Shown in pieces: positions 1-7,752 of a stretch of DNA of 64,000 nt. Positions within the stretch are counted from its first letter, which is position 1. Every line of letters starts with the position of its first letter. The translations under genes and the position numbers were made by a program. The notes beneath the pieces are model-generated. The model had not been told where the DNA came from, searched no databases, and worked only from the letters and a program-made list of their open reading frames with translations. The DNA is taken from NCBI RefSeq assembly GCF_030823405.1, contig NZ_JAUSXC010000001.1:2773001-2837000 (forward strand), in the 5' to 3' direction. Origin of the DNA: Chryseobacterium ginsenosidimutans (GTDB lineage: Bacteria > Bacteroidota > Bacteroidia > Flavobacteriales > Weeksellaceae).

Positions 1-1
1 T

Positions 2-265
2 GTTTTGAGTGGTGCAGCTCTCGAATTCGGACTTGGCAGTAAATTTGTAGAGTTGTTCAACGAAGTTCAGCGTTCCAATATGTCCAAAGCTTGTGATAAT
101 GAAGAGCAGGCACAGGAAACTGTTGAATTTTATAAAGAAAAAGGCGTAGAATCATTTTACGAAAAGTCCGGAGAAAAGTTTAATGTATATAGAAAAGCTG
201 ATCATAAAGTTTTAAAAAACAAATACTACTCTCCTGCCGATTTGAAGACAATTATCGAAAAATAA
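2..265 (+). CDS. C-terminal end of an unidentified protein (5' end outside the window)
   Basis: The frame is open to the left edge of the window, so the real start lies upstream. A TTG at position 5 would be an arbitrary start. The visible 87 residues are charged and helical-looking, contain one Cys, and have no signal peptide or membrane segment. The stop codon shares one base with the ATG of the next gene (taATG), so the two are probably translationally coupled. I do not recognise the family. Confidence 0.6.
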   Translation, partial: VLSGAALEFGLGSKFVELFNEVQRSNMSKACDNEEQAQETVEFYKEKGVESFYEKSGEKFNVYRKADHKVLKNKYYSPADLKTIIEK

Positions 266-828
266 TGAAAAAAATTACAAATATTATTGCTGTTTCAGCA
301 TTACTTCTGGTAAACCAACAACTTAGTGCTCAAAAAGTAGTGGTGAATCGTGAAGTTGAAACCACAAACGATGGCAAAATGCTTTTGGGAACTCAGACCA
401 AAGATCAGTTTACAAAAGCACCTTATGCAGATTGGTACGTGAAAGAACACGACGAATATGCAATTGATCAAAAAGCTGTGGATCAGCTCAAAAAAGATAA
501 AATCAATTCATATAATCTGATAGTTTTCATGGGAACGTGGTGTGAAGACAGCCACAGGGATTTTCCAAGATTAATGAAGATTTTGGAAGAACTGAAATAT
601 CCGGAAAATAAGCTGACAATTATTGCTGTAAACCGTAAAAAAGAATCGCCTTCCGGTGAAGAAGGTCTTTATAACATTCAGAAAGTTCCTACGATCATTG
701 TTCAGAAATACGGTAAAGAAATCGGAAGAATCATAGAAATGCCTACCACTGGATATATTGAAAGAGATCTGATTGAAATTTTGAAGAAAGACGACCAATC
801 TGTAATTAAAGAAATTTTTAGCAAATAA
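265..828 (+). CDS. exported thioredoxin-like protein with a one-cysteine active-site motif
   Basis: This 187-residue protein starts with a signal peptide (MKKITNIIAV to about LSAQ, residues 1-23), so it acts outside the cytoplasm. A thioredoxin fold is indicated by a beta strand leading into FMGTWCEDS at residues 88-96 and by a later VPTIIV segment holding the usual cis-proline. The canonical CxxC is replaced by C93-E-D-S96, so only one catalytic cysteine remains. This argues against ordinary disulfide exchange and for a thiol, peroxidase-like or binding role. It overlaps the upstream gene by one base and lies 3 nt before the DUF4230 gene, so the three are probably one transcript. Confidence 0.75.
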   Translation: MKKITNIIAVSALLLVNQQLSAQKVVVNREVETTNDGKMLLGTQTKDQFTKAPYADWYVKEHDEYAIDQKAVDQLKKDKINSYNLIVFMGTWCEDSHRDFPRLMKILEELKYPENKLTIIAVNRKKESPSGEEGLYNIQKVPTIIVQKYGKEIGRIIEMPTTGYIERDLIEILKKDDQSVIKEIFSK

Positions 829-831
829 ATT

Positions 832-1437
832 TTGAAAAATATCAGAATAATAATATCATTTTTAGCAGGCATCGTAGTAATGACGATCCTTTTTTTCAGC
901 TTTAAATCTTGTTTTAGTCTTAGTAAAAAAACGGAAAAGTCAGATTATTATATTCTGACCAATCAAATTTCTAAAATGAATAAAATGGTGGTTTTGGAGC
1001 AGAATTCTTCTGCAATGCAAAAAACCAAAATGGGCTACGAGGTTTTCGGAAAAGAAGTTTCAAGCAACAGTATTATTACATATACAAAAACGACTGCGCA
1101 GGTTTCTTACGATCTTAATAAAATGAAGATGGAAGTAGATTCTATCAATAAGAAATTAATTATTACAGAATTACCTGATGCAGACATCAGAATCACGCCA
1201 AGCGTCGAGATCCAATCTTTAGATGATTCATTTTTTAACAGAATTTCTGAAAAAGACATTAAAAATGTTACCCAAAAAGCTAAAGAAACTGCCACAAAAT
1301 CAGTTGACCAGAATAACTTGAGAACTGAAGGCCGCAAACAGTTGATGGAAAATCTTAATAATATTTTCGTTTTGGCAAAGGCTTTGAATTATACAATAGA
1401 AGATAAAACCGGAAAAATCGGTATTCTTGGACTGTAG
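832..1437 (+). CDS. DUF4230 membrane-anchored protein
   Basis: The 201-residue product has an N-terminal membrane segment (about residues 5-23) and then a soluble domain that I match to DUF4230, a common family of unknown function. Features include the early KMVVLEQ segment and a C-terminal helical stretch. The start is taken as TTG at 832, three bases after the upstream stop; no ATG gives an intact membrane anchor. Tight spacing places it in the same operon as the thioredoxin-like gene. Confidence 0.7.
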   Translation: MKNIRIIISFLAGIVVMTILFFSFKSCFSLSKKTEKSDYYILTNQISKMNKMVVLEQNSSAMQKTKMGYEVFGKEVSSNSIITYTKTTAQVSYDLNKMKMEVDSINKKLIITELPDADIRITPSVEIQSLDDSFFNRISEKDIKNVTQKAKETATKSVDQNNLRTEGRKQLMENLNNIFVLAKALNYTIEDKTGKIGILGL

Positions 1438-1497
1438 AAATTTAGCCTTAAATTTTAAGTTTTTAAAGTCCGTTTTCAAATCATAAAATTTAAAATT

Positions 1498-1683
1498 ATG
1501 GATTCAAAAGGAAACGACAAAAAGAAAGAATCTGCAAATAACGCAGAAATGAAGAAACAAAATCAGGATTTTCCTAATATTCCTGCATCGTCAAAAAAGA
1601 CAAATCCGCCGGATATTGATAAGGAAGATGTGCAAAAATCTTCAAAAAATAAATCTGGAAAAACAGATAACACTAAAGAATAA
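1498..1683 (+). CDS. small hydrophilic Lys/Asn/Ser-rich protein
   Basis: This 61-residue, highly charged protein (many Lys, Asn, Ser and Asp) has no cysteine, signal peptide or membrane segment and is probably intrinsically disordered. It has an ATG start in an A/T-rich context and is followed within a few bases by a hairpin terminator, which supports a real transcription unit. I cannot assign a function. Confidence 0.55.
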   Translation: MDSKGNDKKKESANNAEMKKQNQDFPNIPASSKKTNPPDIDKEDVQKSSKNKSGKTDNTKE

Positions 1684-1685
1684 AG

Positions 1686-1723
1686 AAAAAAGGTTCTTTC
1701 TCACATGAGATGGAACCTTTTTT
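1686..1723 (+). terminator. rho-independent terminator after the small hydrophilic gene
   Basis: AAAAAGGTTC pairs with GAACCTTTTT around a loop that itself contains a TCTC/GAGA helix, and the 3' arm runs into T residues. It closes the first transcription unit before thrS. Confidence 0.75.
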
Positions 1724-1852
1724 ATATGCTTTAATTCATTTATAATAAGTACATTAATTCATTAAGAATAATTAAAAACGATTTTATTTCATTTTTAGTA
1801 TTAAATATCGCCTCAAATATACATGAATATAGTATTTTAAATAAAAAAAGCG

Positions 1853-1860
1853 TATTTTTG
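1853..1860 (+). promoter_or_regulatory. thrS -7 promoter element TATTTTTG
   Basis: TATTTTTG matches the Bacteroidota -7 consensus TAnnTTTG and lies 24 nt before the thrS ATG. No good TTTG -33 element is seen at the expected distance, so the call rests on the -7 box and location. Confidence 0.5.
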
Positions 1861-1884
1861 CATCTTAAAATTTCTTAGTAAACA

Positions 1885-3804
1885 ATGATAAAAATTACAC
1901 TTCCAGACAATAGTGTCAAAGAATTCGAAGCGGGAGTTACTCCGCTAGATGTGGCAAAATCTATAAGCGAAGGATTGGCTAGAAATACCATCTCCGCAGT
2001 TGTTAATGACAAGCAAGTAGAAACGACCACACCTATAACCACGGATTCTACGGTACAGCTGTTGACTTGGAATGATGATCTTGGAAAGAAAGCTTTCTGG
2101 CATTCTTCAGCCCACCTTTTGGCGCAGGCTATCCTTGAGTTTTATCCTGGTGCTAAGTTAACAATCGGTCCTGCAATCGAAAACGGATTCTATTATGATG
2201 TAGATTTCGGTGACGAAAGCTTATCTGAAAAAGATTTTGAGAAAATTGAGAAAAAAGTATTGGAAAATGCTAAAAAAGGTTCAACGTTCTCATTATACCC
2301 TGTTTCTAAAGAAGAGGCGTTAAAAACTTATGCAGATAATCCTTATAAAGTAGAATTGATTTCTAATCTTAATGATGGGGAAATTACTTTTGTAACACAC
2401 GATGATTTCACAGATCTTTGTCGTGGAGGACATATTCCGAATACGAGTATTGTAAAGGCAATGAAGGTTCTGAATGCAGCCGGAGCATACTGGAGAGGAA
2501 ACGAAAAAAATCCTCAGTTAACAAGAGTTTACGGTATTTCTTTCCCTAAACAAAAAGAACTTACGGAATATCTTGAAAGATTAGAAGAAGCAAAAAGAAG
2601 AGACCACAGAAAATTAGGTAAAGAACTGGGGATTTTCGCTTTCTCTGAAAAAGTAGGTGCCGGTTTACCATTATGGTTACCAAAAGGTACAGCTTTAAGA
2701 AGAAAATTGGAGAATTTCCTTTCTGATGCTCAGAAAAAAGGAGGTTATGAATTCGTAATGACACCGCATATCGGGTCAAAAGAATTATATGTAACTTCTG
2801 GACACTGGGATAAATACGGAGCAGACAGCTTCCAGCCGATCAAAACTCCGAATGAAGGAGAAGAATTCATGCTGAAGCCGATGAACTGTCCTCACCACTG
2901 TGAAATTTATAAAACTTCACAATGGAGCTACAGAGATTTGCCAAAAAGATATGCAGAATTCGGAACTGTTTACAGATATGAGCAAAGTGGAGAGCTTCAC
3001 GGATTGACAAGAGTACGTGGATTTACTCAGGATGATGCCCACCTTTTCTGTACTCCGGATCAGCTTTTAGGGGAATTTGAAGCGGTAATTGATCTCGTTT
3101 TGTATGTTTTCAAATCTTTAGGTTTTGAAGATTTCATGACGCAGATTTCTTTAAGAGATCCTGAAAAAAGAGAAAAATATATCGGTTCTGATGAAAATTG
3201 GGAGAAAGCTGAAAATGCGATCATTACAGCAGCAGCAAACAAAGGTTTGAAAACTGTTGTAGAATATGGTGAAGCAGCATTTTACGGTCCGAAACTTGAT
3301 TTCATGGTGAAAGATGCTTTAGGTAGAAAATGGCAGCTTGGAACAATTCAGGTTGACTATAACTTACCGGAAAGATTTGATCTTCACTATATCGGAAATG
3401 ACAATGAAAAGCACAGACCGGTAATGATTCACAGAGCACCGTTTGGTTCTATGGAACGTTTTATTGCGATTTTGCTTGAAAATACGGCAGGTGATTTTCC
3501 GCTTTGGTTGAGTCCAGATCAGTTTATTATTCTACCGATCAGTGAAAAATATGTAGATTATTCAAAAAAAGTTTCACAATTTTTAGAAAATCACGATATT
3601 AGCGGTCAGATTGATGACAGAAATGAGAAAACGGGTAAAAAGATCCGTGATGCAGAGTTAAATAAGATCCCATTCATGCTTGTAATTGGAGAAAATGAGG
3701 CGAATGATGGCACAATTTCTGTAAGAAGACGTGGAGAAGGAGATCTTGGAGTAATGAAGATGGAAGATTTCGTCAGTTATTTTAAAAAAGAAGCAGCAAT
3801 ATAA
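1885..3804 (+). CDS. thrS: threonine--tRNA ligase
   Basis: Class II aminoacyl-tRNA synthetase charging tRNA-Thr. The 639-residue length is normal for bacterial ThrRS. The protein opens with a TGS domain (about residues 1-60), then the editing domain with its [11 protein letters not shown] motif, the catalytic core with the zinc cysteine in LKPMNCPHH and the motif 3 region [10 protein letters not shown], and a C-terminal anticodon-binding domain. It has an ATG start and a short leader. infC follows after 41 nt, the usual thrS-infC order. No T-box or clear operator is seen in the leader. Confidence 0.97.
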   Translation: MIKITLPDNSVKEFEAGVTPLDVAKSISEGLARNTISAVVNDKQVETTTPITTDSTVQLLTWNDDLGKKAFWHSSAHLLAQAILEFYPGAKLTIGPAIENGFYYDVDFGDESLSEKDFEKIEKKVLENAKKGSTFSLYPVSKEEALKTYADNPYKVELISNLNDGEITFVTHDDFTDLCRGGHIPNTSIVKAMKVLNAAGAYWRGNEKNPQLTRVYGISFPKQKELTEYLERLEEAKRRDHRKLGKELGIFAFSEKVGAGLPLWLPKGTALRRKLENFLSDAQKKGGYEFVMTPHIGSKELYVTSGHWDKYGADSFQPIKTPNEGEEFMLKPMNCPHHCEIYKTSQWSYRDLPKRYAEFGTVYRYEQSGELHGLTRVRGFTQDDAHLFCTPDQLLGEFEAVIDLVLYVFKSLGFEDFMTQISLRDPEKREKYIGSDENWEKAENAIITAAANKGLKTVVEYGEAAFYGPKLDFMVKDALGRKWQLGTIQVDYNLPERFDLHYIGNDNEKHRPVMIHRAPFGSMERFIAILLENTAGDFPLWLSPDQFIILPISEKYVDYSKKVSQFLENHDISGQIDDRNEKTGKKIRDAELNKIPFMLVIGENEANDGTISVRRRGEGDLGVMKMEDFVSYFKKEAAI

Positions 3805-3845
3805 GTATTGCTCAAATAGAAAGTTAACCAATAAAATTTAATACA

Positions 3846-4406
3846 ATAGCACAAAGATTTAACAACAGGGGCCCACAAAGACGTCCTGTACAGGAGGACT
3901 TACACTTGATCAACGATAAAATTCGTGTGAGAGAGATTCGTTTGGTGGGCGATAACGTAGAGCCGGGAATTTATCCTATTGACAAAGCAAAGCAGATTGC
4001 TGCTGAGCAGGAATTGGATTTAGTAGTAATTTCCGATAAGGCAGAACCGTTTATTGCAAGAATATTAGAATATAAAAAATTCTTATATGAGCAAAAGAAA
4101 AAGCAAAAGGAACTAAAAGCTAAGCAGGTAAAAGTGGTTGTAAAAGAGATCCGTTTCGGACCTCAGACTGATGAGCACGATTACGAATTTAAGAGAAAGC
4201 ACGCTGAAAAATTCCTTGAAGAAGGTTCAAAATTAAAGACCTACGTATTTTTTAAAGGACGTTCGATTATCTTTAAAGATCAGGGAGAAATTTTGCTTCT
4301 AAAACTGGCTCAGGAATTAGAGCATGTTGGAAAAGTAGACCAGCTTCCTAAACTTGAAGGAAAAAGAATGATTATGATGATGAGTCCTAAAAAACCAGCT
4401 AAATAA
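3846..4406 (+). CDS. infC: translation initiation factor IF-3, probable AUA start
   Basis: IF-3 binds the 30S subunit, prevents premature 50S joining and discriminates start codons. The core [16 protein letters not shown] onward is a full IF-3 with N and C domains joined by a Lys-rich linker ([14 protein letters not shown]). The frame is open upstream to an in-frame TAA at 3825, and codons from ATA 3846 encode an [19 protein letters not shown] extension typical of the phylum, giving 186 residues. Non-AUG infC starts are a known autoregulatory device in other bacteria. The alternative start is TTG at 3906 (166 residues), preceded by AGGAGG at 3892-3897. A terminator follows, so rpmI-rplT are transcribed separately. 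Confidence 0.93.
   Translation: MAQRFNNRGPQRRPVQEDLHLINDKIRVREIRLVGDNVEPGIYPIDKAKQIAAEQELDLVVISDKAEPFIARILEYKKFLYEQKKKQKELKAKQVKVVVKEIRFGPQTDEHDYEFKRKHAEKFLEEGSKLKTYVFFKGRSIIFKDQGEILLLKLAQELEHVGKVDQLPKLEGKRMIMMMSPKKPAK
3892..3897 (+). promoter_or_regulatory. Shine-Dalgarno AGGAGG before the internal infC TTG
   Basis: A perfect AGGAGG with an 8-nt spacer precedes the in-frame TTG at 3906. It partly overlaps a 12-bp palindrome TCCTGTACAGGA (3884-3895) that could hide it in a hairpin. Strong Shine-Dalgarno sites are unusual in this phylum, but this one also encodes IF-3 residues and may be chance. Confidence 0.4.
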
Positions 4407-4442
4407 TCCTATAATCAGATTTTTTCGTCTGATTTAACATAT

Positions 4443-4472
4443 AAACCTCAAAGAAATTTGGGGTTTTTGTTT
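4443..4472 (+). terminator. terminator after infC
   Basis: AAACCTCAAA pairs with TTTGGGGTTT (one G-T pair) around GAAA-type sequence, followed by a T run. A second hairpin, AATCAGA/TCTGATT, lies just upstream at 4413-4434. Together they separate infC from what follows. Confidence 0.75.
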
Positions 4473-4592
4473 TTTGAGTGTTACTATATTCAAAATTTAC
4501 ACTTTTATTAAAGTTGTAGAACTTCCATTTTAATTGTTGTTAATATTTATTAATTTTTCATATAAATTCTTATTATGATAATTATTTTACTT

Positions 4593-4600
4593 TAAATTTG
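4593..4600 (+). promoter_or_regulatory. -7 element TAAATTTG for the hydrolase gene at 4669
   Basis: TAAATTTG fits TAnnTTTG and lies 68 nt before the ATG, in the gap after the infC terminator. The -33 element is not obvious. Confidence 0.45.
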
Positions 4601-4668
4601 CTTTATGAATAAGAATTAAAAACTTATTTAAGTAATAATAAAATTAATAACACTTAAACTTCAAAAAA

Positions 4669-5490
4669 ATGAGTACACTACGATTAAAAGACGGGACAGA
4701 AATTTTTTACAAAGATCAGGGAAAAGGACAAGTATTAATGTTTCACCACGGATGGCCATTATCCTCGGATGATTGGGATGCGCAGGTTATCTTTTTCTTA
4801 CAGAAAGGCTATAGAGTTGTAACGCATGACAGAAGAGGTCACGGAAGATCAAGTCAGGATATCTACGGTCACAATATTGAACAATATGCTTCTGATGCAG
4901 CCGAACTGGTAGAATTTCTTGACCTGAAAGATGTTGTTCACATCGGACACTCAACAGGAGGTGGTGAAGTAATCCGTTATGTAAATAAATATGCCAACGG
5001 AAGAGCAAAAAAAGCAGTATTGATCAGTGCCGTTCCGCCGATTATGGTAGCTAGCGAAAGCAATCCTGATGGTGTACCGATGGAGGTTTTCGACAACATC
5101 AGAGACCAGACTTTGAACAACAGACAGCAGTTTTATATCGACTTGACTTTCCCTTTCTACGGTTACAACAGAGAAGGTGCAAAAGTGAAAGAAGGGATAC
5201 AGAGAAACTGGTGGAGACAGGGAATGATGGGCGGAATCGTGGCTCATTACGAAGGTATCAAAGCTTTTTCTGAAACTGATTTCAGAGAGGATTTAAAAGC
5301 GGTTGATATTCCTGTTTTGGTTCTTCACGGAGAAGATGATCAGATTGTTCCTTATCAGAATGCTGCTTTAAAATCAATTAAATTATTGAAAAACGGAACA
5401 ATAAAAACTTATCCGGGTTTCCCTCACGGAATGCCGACGACGGAAGCGGAGACCATTAATAAAGATCTTTTGGAGTTTATCCAGTCATAA
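4669..5490 (+). CDS. alpha/beta hydrolase, non-heme haloperoxidase-like (copy 1)
   Basis: A 273-residue cytoplasmic alpha/beta hydrolase of the cofactor-free haloperoxidase/esterase group. The catalytic triad is visible as Ser95 in GHSTGG, Asp224 in GEDDQIVP and His253 in GFPHGMPTT; HHGWPL near residue 26 forms the oxyanion region. It lies between infC and rpmI, which are normally adjacent, with its own candidate promoter and a terminator on each side. It differs from the gene at 62928 at only 10 of 273 residues, mostly conservative and clustered at the C-terminus, while the flanks are unrelated. This points to duplication and insertion into the ribosomal locus. The true substrate is unknown; peroxidase activity in this family is often incidental to esterase or lactonase activity. 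Confidence 0.88.
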   Translation: MSTLRLKDGTEIFYKDQGKGQVLMFHHGWPLSSDDWDAQVIFFLQKGYRVVTHDRRGHGRSSQDIYGHNIEQYASDAAELVEFLDLKDVVHIGHSTGGGEVIRYVNKYANGRAKKAVLISAVPPIMVASESNPDGVPMEVFDNIRDQTLNNRQQFYIDLTFPFYGYNREGAKVKEGIQRNWWRQGMMGGIVAHYEGIKAFSETDFREDLKAVDIPVLVLHGEDDQIVPYQNAALKSIKLLKNGTIKTYPGFPHGMPTTEAETINKDLLEFIQS

Positions 5491-5504
5491 TTCTACTTAT
5501 ATAA

Positions 5505-5545
5505 AATAAACTGCGTACGATATTTTCCGATCGCAGTTTATTTTA
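5505..5545 (+). terminator. candidate terminator after hydrolase copy 1
   Basis: AATAAACTGCG (5505-5515) pairs perfectly with CGCAGTTTATT (5532-5542), followed by a short T-rich stretch. The T run is weak. Confidence 0.5.
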
Positions 5546-5638
5546 AACAATCTTATTGGGGTTTTCTTTAAAAAACATTAGATGTTTTTACTTTTTCTTT
5601 GTCTTGAGAATTTCCTTTCAGGTCTCATTTTTTTTCCG

Positions 5639-5646
5639 TATTTTTG
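5639..5646 (+). promoter_or_regulatory. rpmI-rplT -7 element TATTTTTG
   Basis: TATTTTTG matches TAnnTTTG; a TTTC 19 bp upstream is a weak -33 element. The predicted leader of about 65 nt carries the hairpin listed next. Confidence 0.55.
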
Positions 5647-5656
5647 CAAACTATTA

Positions 5657-5677
5657 TTCCTAAAATATCGTTAGGAA
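5657..5677 (+). promoter_or_regulatory. leader hairpin upstream of rpmI
   Basis: TTCCTAA and TTAGGAA form a perfect 7-bp stem with a 7-nt loop in the 5' UTR of rpmI-rplT. A ribosomal-protein (L20) autoregulatory site is one possibility; no known leader family is recognised. Confidence 0.4.
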
Positions 5678-5719
5678 ACCAGTACAGATATTGATAACAA
5701 AATAATAAAAAGCAAAACA

Positions 5720-5917
5720 ATGCCAAAATTAAAAACGAAATCAGGTGCTAAAAAGCGTTTTAAACTTACCGGAACAGGAAAGATTAAAAGAAAAAATGCT
5801 TTCAAAAGCCACATTTTGACAAAAAAGGAAACTAAGCAAAAGAGAAATCTTACGCAAACTTCTTATGTTGCAAAAGTGGACGAAAAAAGCGTTATGCGTC
5901 AATTAGCAATTAAGTAG
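5720..5917 (+). CDS. rpmI: 50S ribosomal protein bL35
   Basis: The 65-residue basic protein [20 protein letters not shown] onward matches bL35 in length and sequence. It is a structural protein of the large subunit. It is followed after 121 nt by rplT, its usual partner. It is separated from infC by the inserted hydrolase gene and has its own promoter. Confidence 0.96.
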   Translation: MPKLKTKSGAKKRFKLTGTGKIKRKNAFKSHILTKKETKQKRNLTQTSYVAKVDEKSVMRQLAIK

Positions 5918-6038
5918 TTTTTATAAATCTATATTCGGTTTATAAGAATTCAAAAAATTCAAAAATTTCAACCCTGAAATGGAGCAACTAAGTGTAATGA
6001 AACAGTTTACCGCACATTTCAAAAAAACAATTTAAATT

Positions 6039-6383
6039 ATGCCAAGATCAGTAAATGCAGTAGCTTCTAGAGCTCGCAGAAAAAAATTAATGAAACAAGC
6101 TAAAGGTTTTTTCGGTAGAAGAAAGAACGTTTGGACTGTAGCTAAAAACGCCGTGGAAAAAGCAATGCAATATGCTTACCGTGGTAGAAAAGAGAAAAAG
6201 AGAAACTTCAGATCACTTTGGATCACTCGTATTAACGCGGGAGCTAGAGTACATGGAATGTCTTACTCTCAGTTTATGGGAGCTCTTAAAAAGAACAACA
6301 TCGAATTAAACAGAAAAGTTTTAGCAGATTTAGCAATGAATCACCCTGAAGCTTTCAAAGCTGTTGTTGATCAAGTAAAATAA
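6039..6383 (+). CDS. rplT: 50S ribosomal protein bL20
   Basis: This 114-residue basic protein begins [20 protein letters not shown] and matches bL20, an early 23S rRNA-binding assembly protein that in other bacteria also represses its own operon by binding mRNA. Its long Lys/Arg-rich N-terminal helix and globular C-terminal domain are intact. A strong terminator follows 24 nt after the stop. Confidence 0.97.
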   Translation: MPRSVNAVASRARRKKLMKQAKGFFGRRKNVWTVAKNAVEKAMQYAYRGRKEKKRNFRSLWITRINAGARVHGMSYSQFMGALKKNNIELNRKVLADLAMNHPEAFKAVVDQVK

Positions 6384-6407
6384 TGTAGAATTTTTGTTAT
6401 CAATATA

Positions 6408-6437
6408 AATCCCGAGTTTTTTGCTCGGGATTTTTTT
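6408..6437 (+). terminator. terminator after rplT, overlapping the next promoter
   Basis: AATCCCGAG and CTCGGGATT form a 9-bp stem around TTTTTTG, followed by a T tract. The loop contains TTTG that can act as the -33 element of the M28 promoter downstream. Confidence 0.85.
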
Positions 6438-6451
6438 ATTATCTACATTTG
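6420..6451 (+). promoter_or_regulatory. promoter of M28 peptidase 1 (TTTG, 20 bp, TACATTTG)
   Basis: TTTG at 6420-6423, in the terminator loop, and TACATTTG at 6444-6451 fit the Bacteroidota promoter consensus. The GTG start at 6485 lies 33 nt downstream. Confidence 0.65.
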
Positions 6452-6484
6452 CTAATTATTAAATGCTTAAAACTTTCTTTAAAA

Positions 6485-7657
6485 GTGAAAAAATTAACTA
6501 CTTTTCTATTTCTTTCATTAGCAACTTATAGCTTACAGGCCCAAAGTCTTATTCAGGCATATAAAAACAGAGCAGATCAGGTTTCACAAACCAATATCAC
6601 TACTCTTTTACAGGATTTTGAAAATCTGGGTGTAAAAACTACCGGCTCTACGGCTAATACAAATGCTTTAAACTGGCTGAAAGCAAAATATCAATCTTAT
6701 GGATACACTGCAAGCCAGATCACGGAAGATTCTTTCACAGGAAACAATAATACAAGTTCTAAAAATTTAATTATAACTAAAACAGGAACAGTTTATCCCA
6801 ATATATACGTCATTATTTGCGGGCATTATGATACAATTGTAGGTCCCGGAGTAAGTGATAACGGAAGCGGAACGTCAATTATTCTGGAAGCTGCGAGAAT
6901 TTTAAAAGATATTCCGACAGAATATTCCATCAAATTCATTAATTTCTCGGGGGAAGAACAAGGATTATTGGGTAGTAATCATTATGCAAATAATGTTGTT
7001 TTCCAAAACGGAACGCGCCAGCTGAATGTACGACTGGTGTTTAATATTGATCAGGTTGGAGGAAAGCTGGGAAATGTAAATACTGCTATAAAATGCGAAA
7101 GCGATCAAAGTGGTCAAACAGGAAATAATGCTGCTTCACTTTCATTTACACAGCAATTAGCGAATTGTACAGCATTGTATTCAACTTTGCAAACTGTAAT
7201 GTCTAATGCATATTCATCAGATTATATGCCTTTTGAAGCTAACGGAGACATTATTACGGGGTTTTATGAAAATGAAAGAAGTTACAATGAACATACGGTA
7301 AATGACACTTTTGCTAATGTAGATCCAACCTATGTATTTAATGTAGGAAAAGCGGCTGTCGGAGCATTACAGCATTTTGCAGTGGCAACAAGTTTTTTAA
7401 GCACAAATGAACAGGTTGCAAATACTTTGGAATCTATAAAAATCTATCCAAACCCGGCAAAAGATTTCTTGAATATCGAACTTCCTAAAGATGTTAAAAA
7501 CTTCAATCTCGAAATCACTGATTTGAATGGCCGTTTGGTTTTAAATAAAGAAAATGAAACGAAAATAAATGTTTCCGGTTTGGTGAATGGTGCTTATTTA
7601 TGTACAGTAAAAGCAAATGATAAAATTGCAGTAAGAAAAATAATTATCGGTAAATAA
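6485..7657 (+). CDS. secreted M28-family zinc metallopeptidase with T9SS sorting domain
   Basis: The GTG at 6485 starts an ordinary signal peptide (to about LQAQ, residue 20); upstream TTG/ATG starts would lie in or next to the promoter. The 390-residue product has an M28 aminopeptidase core with zinc ligands His114 (CGHYDT), Asp125, Glu158 in GEEQG, Asp189 (NIDQ) and His270 (NEHT). From about residue 316 follows a type A C-terminal sorting domain (IKIYPNPAKDFLNIEL to KIIIGK), which routes proteins through the type IX secretion system. The enzyme should act outside the cell or on its surface, cleaving peptides. The next gene is a paralogue lacking this tail. Confidence 0.9.
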   Translation: MKKLTTFLFLSLATYSLQAQSLIQAYKNRADQVSQTNITTLLQDFENLGVKTTGSTANTNALNWLKAKYQSYGYTASQITEDSFTGNNNTSSKNLIITKTGTVYPNIYVIICGHYDTIVGPGVSDNGSGTSIILEAARILKDIPTEYSIKFINFSGEEQGLLGSNHYANNVVFQNGTRQLNVRLVFNIDQVGGKLGNVNTAIKCESDQSGQTGNNAASLSFTQQLANCTALYSTLQTVMSNAYSSDYMPFEANGDIITGFYENERSYNEHTVNDTFANVDPTYVFNVGKAAVGALQHFAVATSFLSTNEQVANTLESIKIYPNPAKDFLNIELPKDVKNFNLEITDLNGRLVLNKENETKINVSGLVNGAYLCTVKANDKIAVRKIIIGK

Positions 7658-7675
7658 TATTAAAATAAAACAGAT

Positions 7676-7709
7676 ATAGAAATCCTGAGTATTTGCTCAG
7701 GATTTCTAT
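7676..7709 (+). terminator. perfect 14-bp hairpin between the two M28 genes
   Basis: ATAGAAATCCTGAG and CTCAGGATTTCTAT pair perfectly around TATTTG. There is no long T run, but the position 18 nt after the stop fits termination. The loop TTTG doubles as the -33 element for the next gene. Confidence 0.7.
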
Positions 7710-7722
7710 ATTGTTACTTTTG
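7692..7722 (+). promoter_or_regulatory. promoter of M28 peptidase 2 (TTTG, 19 bp, TACTTTTG)
   Basis: TTTG at 7692-7695 lies in the loop of the terminator hairpin and TACTTTTG at 7715-7722 is an exact -7 match with ideal 19-bp spacing. The gene starts 30 nt later. Confidence 0.7.
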
Positions 7723-7752
7723 TTGAATTATAAAACTTAAACCATTACTAAA

